A DNA stretch of 22,557 bases from JAUSFM01 sp964343705 (GTDB taxonomy: Archaea > Nanobdellota > Nanobdellia > Woesearchaeales > UBA12501). Below, piece after piece: positions 14,840 through 20,833 of the stretch. The stretch lies in the NCBI GenBank assembly GCA_964343705.1, contig CAYFJX010000018.1, forward strand, positions 1 through 22,557, in the 5' to 3' direction. Position numbers and translations under genes: made by a program. The notes beneath the pieces were generated by a model, which saw nothing but the letters and a program-made list of their open reading frames with translations, did not search any database and was not told the DNA's origin. The stretch's first letter is position 1, and each line of letters begins with the position of its first letter.

Positions 14840-15073
14840 ATGGTAGATGGAATTTTTCACGGTGGAAAAAAGAAAATAAAAATAGGACGAACCTATTATC
14901 ACATTGCAAATGACAAAAGGCAATGGCAACCAGTTCTTAAACATGGTCAGCGTGTTACTGGAAAACTAACAGTTCCTGTAGGCGGAGATGCTCGTGCTCA
15001 GCGTAACATGGTTTTTGATCTTGACTCAGGACACTTAAAACTAACTTTGCCAAAGTCACGATTTAGTAGATAA
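14840..15073 (+). CDS. Small basic beta-rich protein, unknown
   Basis: 77 residues, strongly basic, with alternating short strands (KKIKIGRTYYHIA, GQRVTGKLTVPVGG, HLKLTLPKS). No cysteine, signal or membrane segment. The pattern of a glycine-bounded strand followed by HGQRVTGKL resembles small five-stranded barrels that bind nucleic acid, as do the minus-strand paralogues next to it, but I see no sequence match strong enough to call it the same family. A ribosome site (GAGGTG) supports ATG 14840. It lies convergent to the small-barrel operon. Reality is supported by the ribosome site and promoter; function unknown. Confidence 0.6.
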   Translation: MVDGIFHGGKKKIKIGRTYYHIANDKRQWQPVLKHGQRVTGKLTVPVGGDARAQRNMVFDLDSGHLKLTLPKSRFSR

Positions 15074-15089
15074 CTTTTAATTCTTTTTC

Positions 15090-15257
15090 TTACTTGTTTT
15101 TTTTATACCCATACTTTACTGCAAGAAATGCTATTCCAATTATTATCCAGAACAGAGTACCACTTATTTTTTTCACTCCAAACAAGACTAGGTTTGCTAT
15201 GAGCACTGCTATAAGAACAGCAGCAAGAATCTTCTTTGTTTTTTCGTTACTTTCCAT
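15090..15257 (-). CDS. 55-residue two-helix membrane protein
   Basis: A short gene with a charged N-terminus (MESNEKTKK), a first hydrophobic segment (ILAAVLIAVLIANLVLFGV, about 10-28), a short KKISG turn, a second segment (LFWIIIGIAFLAV, about 34-47) and a basic tail (KYGYKKNK). It begins inside the end of the upstream gene: its ATG at 15257 overlaps the last 11 bases of the small-barrel gene that ends at 15247. That overlap and the continuous operon make it credible despite its size. It is probably a small hairpin protein in the membrane with both ends inside. Function unknown. Confidence 0.6.
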   Translation of the reverse strand: MESNEKTKKILAAVLIAVLIANLVLFGVKKISGTLFWIIIGIAFLAVKYGYKKNK

Positions 15258-15462
15258 GGAATTCTGTATTGCGAAGTATTTTGTCAGAGTCTAAGAACCC
15301 ACGTATTCGACTACCTAGCATTAGTTTCTTCTCCTCGCTTTTAGAAAAGACACCTGAAAACTCAAGAATTTTTCCACTATCTAATCTAACAATTCCCTTT
15401 CTAAGAAGGGATGTGGGACGAGACTTAGGAAATACCTCAATGATTATTCCTTTTTTTTTCAT
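15247..15462 (-). CDS. Small beta-barrel-like protein, paralogue 3
   Basis: 71 residues. It shares with its two upstream neighbours the layout G-x-I...(K/R)xRP....G.(V/L).L..G....F.G, then a loop and GS/GT-RIxG. Here this appears as GIIIEVFPKSRP, RKGIVRLDSGKILEFSG and LGSRIRGFL. The strand pattern and length (65-80) resemble cold-shock or other OB-like single-stranded nucleic-acid binders, but the aromatic RNP motifs of bacterial Csp proteins are absent. It is third in the operon, starting 10 bases after the previous stop, and overlaps the 55-residue membrane protein gene. It is more divergent than the other two. The fold assignment is inference. Confidence 0.65.
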   Translation of the reverse strand: MKKKGIIIEVFPKSRPTSLLRKGIVRLDSGKILEFSGVFSKSEEKKLMLGSRIRGFLDSDKILRNTEFHGK

Positions 15463-15472
15463 TGTTCCACTC

Positions 15473-15694
15473 TTAGAACCGCTTAGCTCGGATTAATTTT
15501 TTTCGTCCTTTAGGAGAACTACTAATAGTGCCCATAATCCTTGTTTTGCCTACATCCCTCTGAGTCAAGCTTAGAATCCCAGTAAATTCAATGGGTCTTT
15601 TTGTGCCTTCCATGAGTACAAGACCACTTACCTTTTTTGTGCCTGGCCGTTCTCGGGGGTACAGCTCCTTTATTACACCAACTCGTCTTGTCAT
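15473..15694 (-). CDS. Small beta-barrel-like protein, paralogue 2
   Basis: 73 residues: VGVIKELYPRERPGT, VSGLVLMEGTKRPIEFTGIL, then KTRIMGTISSSPKGRKKLIRAKRF, a basic tail. RPGT and the following G-x-(V/L)-x-L...(P/I)-x-F signature match the first gene of the operon closely enough to call tandem duplication. A GAGGTCA ribosome site sits just before ATG 15694 and overlaps the end of the upstream gene, so translation is probably coupled. Probably a nucleic-acid-binding barrel; no experimental family is recognised. Confidence 0.65.
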   Translation of the reverse strand: MTRRVGVIKELYPRERPGTKKVSGLVLMEGTKRPIEFTGILSLTQRDVGKTRIMGTISSSPKGRKKLIRAKRF

Positions 15695-15703
15695 ACTTGA
15701 CCT

Positions 15704-15949
15704 CTAGTATTTTCCTGGACTTTTGGTTCCTGGTGGTGCGCGAACTTTGTAGATGCGGTCTTTACCACTTCGTTTAGTGCCTGTTACTTTCATTCCAACT
15801 TTTAGTGCAAAATTTCTTCCTTCACTTCTTGCTCCTTGTGCAACAAAGGGTACAATTTCACCAGAACCTACTAATTTTAATTTTCCTTCAATTGCTCCTG
15901 TGCCAGGACGCGCTTTTTTATTGAGTTTTGTAATCACTCCTCGTGGCAT
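15704..15949 (-). CDS. Small beta-barrel-like protein, paralogue 1
   Basis: 81 residues, basic: GVITKLNKKARPGTGAIEG, KLKLVGSGEIVPFVAQGA, FALKVGMKVTGTKR, then a Lys/Pro-rich tail. The G-x-I-x-K/G-x-x..F/VGxxV arrangement is that of a small OB or cold-shock-like barrel, although the typical Csp aromatics are missing. It heads the operon and has a strong ribosome site GAGGTGAT just before ATG 15949, with a TATA-like CTTATAC near 15980. The two genes after it are apparent duplicates. A role in RNA chaperoning or translation is a guess. Confidence 0.65.
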   Translation of the reverse strand: MPRGVITKLNKKARPGTGAIEGKLKLVGSGEIVPFVAQGARSEGRNFALKVGMKVTGTKRSGKDRIYKVRAPPGTKSPGKY

Positions 15950-15954
15950 GATAT

Positions 15955-15962
15955 CACCTCAG
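15955..15962 (-). promoter_or_regulatory. Shine-Dalgarno site of the small-barrel operon
   Basis: GAGGTGAT on minus, ending about five bases before ATG 15949. One of the few strong ribosome sites in the window. Confidence 0.6.
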
Positions 15963-15997
15963 TTTCATTACCTAACCTTCGTATAAGCCTGCTTTTT

Positions 15998-17884
15998 TTA
16001 TAAATTTTGTTGTTCTTCTAACATTGTTTCTCTGCTCATTTCTTGCTGGTTTTCACCATTTTCTTGCACTTGTCGAGGTTGTGTAAGAGACCCGCCAAAT
16101 TGCGTGTTGTAAAAATGGAAGAACAAACCTTTTTTCTTCATTAACTTGTTGAAATTACCTGATTCTCTAATCTGTTTATCTTTCAAAACAAGGATGGTAT
16201 CAGCATTTCGTATTGTTGATAACCTATGCGCAATCACAAGCGTACTTCGGCCTTTGGTCACTTTCTGAAGAGCCTTTTGGATAAACTCTTCTGACTCAGA
16301 GTCAAGTGATGAAGTTGCTTCATCTAAGACAATAATTCTTGGATTTCGTAGAAAAACACGAGCTATTGAAATTCGTTGCCGTTCTCCTCCTGATAGTTTA
16401 ACACCTCTTTCACCAACCTTGTTCTTGTATTTTTTTGGTTGCGCCATGATAAACTCGTGGATGTGGGCAAGTTTTGCAGCTTTAATAACTTCGTCCATGC
16501 TTGCATCAGGTTTTCCAAAACGAATATTTTCTGCAAAGGTAGTGTTAAACAGAACTGTTTCCTGACTAACAATCCCAATATTATCTCGAACTGACTTAAT
16601 CTTAACATCTTTCAAATCTTTACCATCAATAGACACGGTTCCTGAGTTTGGATCAAAAAACCTGAAAAGAAGATTGCCAATAGTGCTCTTTCCAGACCCG
16701 CTTGGACCTACAAGACCAACCATCTGGCCGGGTTTCATATGGAATGAGACGTTCTTAATGACTGGATCTTCTGTGTAATAACCAAAATTAACTTTATCAA
16801 ACCGAACGTCACCTTTCACATTGGTAAGGGAGGGAGCATTCTTTTTTTCTTTGATTTTAGACTTGGTATCCATAAACTGGAAAACTCTGTTTACAGAGAC
16901 AAGTGTTGACTGTATTGCAACATTAATACTTCCCAGGCTTGCAATAGGATCAAACAATTTGCCAATATAGGTGTAAATTGCGATTAAACTACCAATTGTT
17001 AGGGCACCAGCGATTACTTGGAAACTACCATACCACAAGATAATGATTAACGGAATAAAGGTGATAAGTCCAACTATTGAGTCTGAGAAACTTTCAAGCA
17101 AGTCCATTTTCAAATCCATCTTGATTAGTCTCTTGGTCTTTTTTGAGTACTCATCTAGTTTTTTTGTTTCCAATGCAAATGATTTAATTGCTTTGATGCC
17201 TGTAATATTTTCCTCTAAGAATGAAAGCATGTCTGCTGTTCGTCTAATAAGCCTTTCTTTTTGTTTTCTTATTCGTTCTCCAAAATACTTTTGTACAATC
17301 ACATAGAAGGGGAAAAAGCCCAAGCTCATGAGAGTCACTTTCCAGTTCAAGTTAAGACAGATTATTAGGATAAACACTGCAGTCATAAGATTAAGCAAGA
17401 TCACATCGATAACAATATCAATAAATGAATCAATACTATACACATCCTCATCAAGTCTGTAAAGAATATCCCCTACAGTTCGCGAATGATAGAATCCCAA
17501 ATCTAAGTCTTCAATGTGCTTGAATAATTCTGTTTTTACATCCAAAACCATGTTTTCAACAAGTTTTGTTGTTTGGTACGAGTGCCATATTCCGACCAGT
17601 GTTCGAACAACAAAGATGAGAATAAAAATTGCCATCAGCTGCAAGAGCAGACCAGCATTTTTGTACGGCAAGATATCATCCAATAGTATCTTAACCAAGT
17701 AGGGTCCTGCTAGTGATAAGAGTGAAAGAAGTCCTGTGATAATAAACAACCCAGCAACCATGCTCTTGTACGGCTTTGCGTACTTTAGAATCCGCCATGA
17801 TTTCTTTAGAAAACGTTTAAACCGTGTTATTAATCCAGGTTTATGGCGGGTCCTTTTTGTGCGTGTATCACTGCCCTTTTTCAT
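15998..17884 (-). CDS. ABC exporter half-transporter (MsbA/MdlB-like)
   Basis: 628 residues with one membrane domain and one ATPase domain, so it acts as a dimer. A basic N-terminal tail is followed by about six membrane helices (residues about 40-310, starting MVAGLFIITGLLSLLSLAG). The nucleotide domain has Walker A GPSGSGKST (about 391-399), Q-loop SQETVLFN, signature LSGGERQR (about 496), Walker B IIVLDEATSSLDSESE (about 515) and H-loop IAHRLST. The C-terminus is a Gln/Glu-rich tail (QENGENQQEMSRE). Substrates of such exporters range from lipids to peptides and drugs and cannot be told from sequence. ATG 17884 has a TATA box at 17905-17918 and a GGTGAT ribosome-like site, so it may be leaderless or nearly so. 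It runs in the same direction as the small-barrel operon, 48 bases upstream of it. Confidence 0.93.
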   Translation of the reverse strand: MKKGSDTRTKRTRHKPGLITRFKRFLKKSWRILKYAKPYKSMVAGLFIITGLLSLLSLAGPYLVKILLDDILPYKNAGLLLQLMAIFILIFVVRTLVGIWHSYQTTKLVENMVLDVKTELFKHIEDLDLGFYHSRTVGDILYRLDEDVYSIDSFIDIVIDVILLNLMTAVFILIICLNLNWKVTLMSLGFFPFYVIVQKYFGERIRKQKERLIRRTADMLSFLEENITGIKAIKSFALETKKLDEYSKKTKRLIKMDLKMDLLESFSDSIVGLITFIPLIIILWYGSFQVIAGALTIGSLIAIYTYIGKLFDPIASLGSINVAIQSTLVSVNRVFQFMDTKSKIKEKKNAPSLTNVKGDVRFDKVNFGYYTEDPVIKNVSFHMKPGQMVGLVGPSGSGKSTIGNLLFRFFDPNSGTVSIDGKDLKDVKIKSVRDNIGIVSQETVLFNTTFAENIRFGKPDASMDEVIKAAKLAHIHEFIMAQPKKYKNKVGERGVKLSGGERQRISIARVFLRNPRIIVLDEATSSLDSESEEFIQKALQKVTKGRSTLVIAHRLSTIRNADTILVLKDKQIRESGNFNKLMKKKGLFFHFYNTQFGGSLTQPRQVQENGENQQEMSRETMLEEQQNL

Positions 17885-17904
17885 AGCCTTTTATCACCTA
17901 GGAG

Positions 17905-17918
17905 CATATATAAATATA
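17905..17918 (-). promoter_or_regulatory. TATA box of the ABC exporter gene
   Basis: A TATATTTATATATG tract on minus, centred about 27 bases before ATG 17884. Confidence 0.55.
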
Positions 17919-17965
17919 TCGCTATACGCCAGTAGATTCAGAAAAATTGGCAAGGTATGGCTACT

Positions 17966-18211
17966 TTAATCGTTGTACAACAATGTTCGCTGTTTTCTAC
18001 CAAGCTTCACAACATTCTGTGCAAACCCGTCAATGTCATCGAATTCAATTACATCACCAACATTGATGTTTACTTTGGATTTGACTTTCATCTTTCGAAA
18101 CGTGTTGTGGCCAAGAATTCGTACCATTCCACCACCAACAAGGCCTTTGCGTTTTGAACTTGTACCGCGGTAGGTTCTAAACTGTGTTACTACACCTTTA
18201 TATTTTCCCAT
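17966..18211 (-). CDS. Small basic beta-rich protein, unknown
   Basis: 81 residues, basic: GKYKGVVTQFRTYRGTSSKRKGLVGGGMVRILG, then FRKMKVKSKVNINVGDVIEFDDIDGFAQNVVKL. The N-terminal GVVTQFRTYRGT and the later INVGDVIEF give the same glycine-strand rhythm as the small-barrel paralogues 2 kb away, so it may be a distant relative, but the RPGT signature is altered. No cysteines, signal or membrane segment. The TATA box GCGTTTATATAC (18229-18240) lies about 24 bases before ATG 18211, so it is leaderless or nearly so. Possibly a nucleic-acid-binding protein; function unknown. Confidence 0.65.
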   Translation of the reverse strand: MGKYKGVVTQFRTYRGTSSKRKGLVGGGMVRILGHNTFRKMKVKSKVNINVGDVIEFDDIDGFAQNVVKLGRKQRTLLYND

Positions 18212-18228
18212 AATCCATCACCATGAAA

Positions 18229-18240
18229 GTATATAAACGC
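18229..18240 (-). promoter_or_regulatory. TATA box of the 81-residue basic protein gene
   Basis: GCGTTTATATAC on minus, about 24 bases before ATG 18211. Confidence 0.5.
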
Positions 18241-18247
18241 CTGTTTT

Positions 18248-18538
18248 TTATAAATTTTTACATTCATCCAGCTTTGCAAAGCAAGTGTCAAGGCATTCCT
18301 TATAGGAGTCAAATGTTGGGTCGTGACATTTCTCTTTACAATCCTCTGCTGTTTGGTATGCTGTACACTCTGGGTCAAGTGTTACACTCCCTGTCATTGC
18401 AGGCACTGCGTCAGCAGGGCTTTTCATCATAACTATCCCTACAGCAGCAATAAGACCAATGACCAGAACATAATTAATGGCAACTCGTACAGGGCTTTTT
18501 TCTTCTTCATCAGCTTTCTTTTTTTTCTCTTCTGTCAT
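18248..18538 (-). CDS. Membrane-anchored small protein with twin CX3C motif
   Basis: 96 residues. A charged cytoplasmic start (MTEEKKKKADEEEK), one membrane segment (about 19-38, AINYVLVIGLIAAVGIVMM), then an outer domain with six cysteines in the order C-x8-C-x3-C-x10-C-x3-C-x6-C. The paired CX3C units in two predicted helices resemble disulfide-locked helical hairpins such as the twin CX3C proteins of mitochondria, which is an analogy and not a homology claim. Start ATG 18538 is preferred over ATG 18547 because the TATA box at 18563-18570 lies about 28 bases before it. An oxidising exterior with disulfide formation is implied. Function unknown. Confidence 0.65.
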   Translation of the reverse strand: MTEEKKKKADEEEKSPVRVAINYVLVIGLIAAVGIVMMKSPADAVPAMTGSVTLDPECTAYQTAEDCKEKCHDPTFDSYKECLDTCFAKLDECKNL

Positions 18539-18562
18539 GGGAGTCATAAGTGGTTTTGTTTT

Positions 18563-18570
18563 CTTAAATA
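18563..18570 (-). promoter_or_regulatory. TATA box of the twin-CX3C protein gene
   Basis: TATTTAAG on minus. Its distance favours the start at 18538. On plus the same bases read CTTAAATA, but no plus-strand gene begins at the matching distance. Confidence 0.5.
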
Positions 18571-18680
18571 TTGTGGTTTTGGTAAGAGGGAGTTACTTGT
18601 TGTATTTTTTCCACAAATAATCAAACTGGCTAGAGTAGGTCTTGACTACTTTTTCTTTTATTCTCATTCTTGCACAATCT

Positions 18681-18719
18681 TTTTATACACTTCTTTCCCT
18701 TTCCATACTAAAAGAGGTG
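18681..18719 (+). promoter_or_regulatory. Promoter and ribosome site of the AEC transporter gene
   Basis: TTTTATACAC at 18681-18690 predicts a start near 18711, followed by GAGGTG at 18714-18719. This short-leader gene uses a ribosome site. Confidence 0.55.
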
Positions 18720-18720
18720 T

Positions 18721-19725
18721 ATGATGGAAATTCCAGTTTCCCAATTAGTCAAAGTGCTTTCTATTCTACTTATTATACCTCTTGGTTACTTTCTCAAACG
18801 CTATAAGATTGTTGATCAAAAACACTCTCCTCTTCTTAGGGGGCTGTTCATTAAAGTAACACTACCTGCAACAATATTCCTTGCGTTTGCATCGATACAG
18901 CTTAAGGATGAATACGTGTACTTACCACTTATTGGCTTAGCTGTTGTTGTTTGTTTTGCTGTTATCAGTCTTTTTATTGCAAACGCACTCAAACTTCGTA
19001 AACCATTGCGTAGTGTGTTTTTGATTATCATGCCTACACTGGCACCAGCAACAGTTGCTTACCCTTTTTTCATGGAGCTCTTTGGTGAACAAGGTCTGGT
19101 TACCATCTCACTGATTAATGTTGGTAACATCCTCTTCCTCTTTTCAATTGATCGTTTTATGGTTTCAAAGATTGCGCATCACAAAGCAAGCTTTGGCACG
19201 TATGTCAGCCACTTTTTTCACGCACCAGTTATCTGGGCAACCATCGGTGGGCTCCTTGCAAGCTATTACCACTTTCACTCACAATTTATGCACGACTTTT
19301 TTCAAGTCCTATCTAATGCAACAGTCTTTATCATCATGATCTTGCTAGGGATTTCTTTTGAATGGCACCCTGATCGTTTTAAACAAAGCATGCCCATTAT
19401 ATTAACTAAAACCGGCCTGGGGTTACTCCTTGGATTTGGCTTTGCTACCCTGTTTGGTTTCACAGGACTTGAACGTCTTTCCTTGATCATCTTTGCCTTT
19501 GTTCCAGCAAGTACTATCACCTATATTTTTGTGTCAGAAGAAAAACAACATAGTATTGCACACTTTGAAGTCGAGCTTCTTGCATTTGCCTTGCCACTTG
19601 GTGCAGTCCTTGTGGGTGTGCTTATGACATTTCAAGATATTGTACACACTGACACTATTGCTTACATTGGCGCTGGCTTGTTGGCACTTGGATTGTACAC
19701 GCTTAAACAGTATGGAAGTAAATAA
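18721..19725 (+). CDS. AEC (auxin efflux carrier) family transporter
   Basis: 334 residues with about ten membrane helices in the two-bundle layout of the AEC family. Characteristic parts are the first helix ending PLGYFLKRYKIVD, the LPATIFLAFASIQL segment, a central half break with APATVAYPFFMELFGEQGLVTISLINVGN, and the second half with LLGISFEWHPD and VPASTITYIFVSEE. Bacterial and archaeal members export or import malonate, malate or other small acids, and the substrate here is unknown. A GAGGTG site precedes two consecutive ATG codons (18721 and 18724); either may be used, and the second has better spacing. It is convergent with the cation antiporter, the two stops being 24 bases apart. 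Confidence 0.85.
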   Translation: MMEIPVSQLVKVLSILLIIPLGYFLKRYKIVDQKHSPLLRGLFIKVTLPATIFLAFASIQLKDEYVYLPLIGLAVVVCFAVISLFIANALKLRKPLRSVFLIIMPTLAPATVAYPFFMELFGEQGLVTISLINVGNILFLFSIDRFMVSKIAHHKASFGTYVSHFFHAPVIWATIGGLLASYYHFHSQFMHDFFQVLSNATVFIIMILLGISFEWHPDRFKQSMPIILTKTGLGLLLGFGFATLFGFTGLERLSLIIFAFVPASTITYIFVSEEKQHSIAHFEVELLAFALPLGAVLVGVLMTFQDIVHTDTIAYIGAGLLALGLYTLKQYGSK

Positions 19726-19749
19726 GTTTGTTTAATTTAGATCTAATTC

Positions 19750-20751
19750 TTAAACCATGCCAACATCTATTGAGAAAAAGGTTACTCGTACAATCAAGTA
19801 CGCAATGTACAAGCACACGAGGTACACTCCACCCCATCGTCCTAGTCGTCTATTGGTCACCATCAAATACCCAAACAACAACGCTGCTGTGATTGTTTCC
19901 ATGGGTAGGTCCCATAGTACCAGTGCTTTTGGAACCCAGTATGTGGACGCCAGTGCACCGCCACCAATTGCAACAAGGGGATTGGTGATATTACTTCCAA
20001 TAAGTGTTCCAAGAGACATGCCCTCTGCTTTATGACGAATGCCAGAAAGTGCAGTAAACAATTCTGGAGCCGCGCTTGCAACACCAAGACTCACTACACC
20101 AATTAATGATCCGCCAAGGCCTGTCAGTTCTACAAGTCGTTGTGATGTTGTAAGAAGAACATGGGCACTCACAAGCATTGCAGCCATTGAACCTAATGCT
20201 ACAATGGTATCACGTCCAACATTGACGTGATTCTCTATTTTTGGCACATGGTTTTTTCGTTCTCGTGTATATAAGAAGATCATGTAACCAATAAATGAAC
20301 CAACAAGGATTGCTCCATCAACACGAGAGTACAATCCATCCCAACCAAGAATGATACACATGAGTGTTGTACCAATCATGGGCAGGTATGCTGTCATTAA
20401 AAACTCTTTTTTAAAATATAGTCCACCCATGAGCAAGACCACAAGACCTAATATCAGGGTTTGCTGCACTACATCACTACCGATATTGGCGCCAAGTACT
20501 GTTGCTGAGGCAATCTGAAAATCATACGTCCCTCTAAGAATCCCCCAACTGGCAACACCATGAGCAAAAATTTCAGGAAGGCTAGTAACTACACTGAAGA
20601 TAGTCAGGCCTCCAAAGGTTTTTGAAAAGCCAAAATGCCCTAGTAGACGTAAGATCTTGGTGACTGCAGTTTCTGCACTTGCAATTAGGATTACAATGGC
20701 AATAATGCCCACAATAATACTTGTTGCAAGACCATTGGTTATGTCAATCAT
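19750..20751 (-). CDS. Sodium/calcium exchanger-type cation antiporter (CaCA family)
   Basis: 333 residues, about ten membrane helices in two inverted halves, each with an ion-binding alpha repeat. The first repeat carries VVTSLPEIFAHGVASW and the GANIGSDVV segment. The second carries VASAAPELFTALSG followed by GTLIGSNITNPL. The acidic residues of the (T/A)SxPE-like motifs coordinate Ca2+ or Na+. YrbG-like and archaeal Ncx proteins are the nearest remembered relatives. First repeat GANIGS and second GSNITNP are typical. A TATA box CTTAATAAA at 20774-20782 is 26-27 bases before ATG 20751, so leaderless. It is divergent from the RHH-fusion gene. Ion preference cannot be judged from sequence. 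Confidence 0.9.
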   Translation of the reverse strand: MIDITNGLATSIIVGIIAIVILIASAETAVTKILRLLGHFGFSKTFGGLTIFSVVTSLPEIFAHGVASWGILRGTYDFQIASATVLGANIGSDVVQQTLILGLVVLLMGGLYFKKEFLMTAYLPMIGTTLMCIILGWDGLYSRVDGAILVGSFIGYMIFLYTRERKNHVPKIENHVNVGRDTIVALGSMAAMLVSAHVLLTTSQRLVELTGLGGSLIGVVSLGVASAAPELFTALSGIRHKAEGMSLGTLIGSNITNPLVAIGGGALASTYWVPKALVLWDLPMETITAALLFGYLMVTNRRLGRWGGVYLVCLYIAYLIVRVTFFSIDVGMV

Positions 20752-20773
20752 ATGTGTGTCTGAGCCTGCTTGG

Positions 20774-20782
20774 TTTATTAAG
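20774..20782 (-). promoter_or_regulatory. TATA box of the cation antiporter gene
   Basis: CTTAATAAA on minus, centred 27 bases before ATG 20751. Confidence 0.6.
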
Positions 20783-20801
20783 ATTGTGCTTCACCCCAAA
20801 G

Positions 20802-20809
20802 CTTAAATA
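20802..20809 (+). promoter_or_regulatory. TATA box of the RHH-phosphohistidine fusion gene
   Basis: CTTAAATA, 28 bases before ATG 20834, predicting a leaderless mRNA and excluding the GTG at 20828. Confidence 0.7.
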
Positions 20810-20813
20810 CTTG

Positions 20814-20831
20814 CTATAGTCACTATAGTGA
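20814..20831 (+). promoter_or_regulatory. Palindromic candidate operator at the transcription start
   Basis: A perfect 12-bp palindrome TCACTATAGTGA (20820-20831) overlaps a 9-bp tandem repeat, CTATAGTCA (20814-20822) then CTATAGTGA (20823-20831). It fills the space between TATA box and ATG. Since the gene's own N-terminus is a ribbon-helix-helix domain, autorepression is a plausible inference. Confidence 0.5.
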
Positions 20832-20833
20832 TT

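Noticed and set aside
18634..18655. Hairpin AGTAG/CTACT followed by T run, resembling a terminator
   Set aside because: A weak 5-bp stem in a divergent promoter region with no plus-strand gene upstream to terminate.
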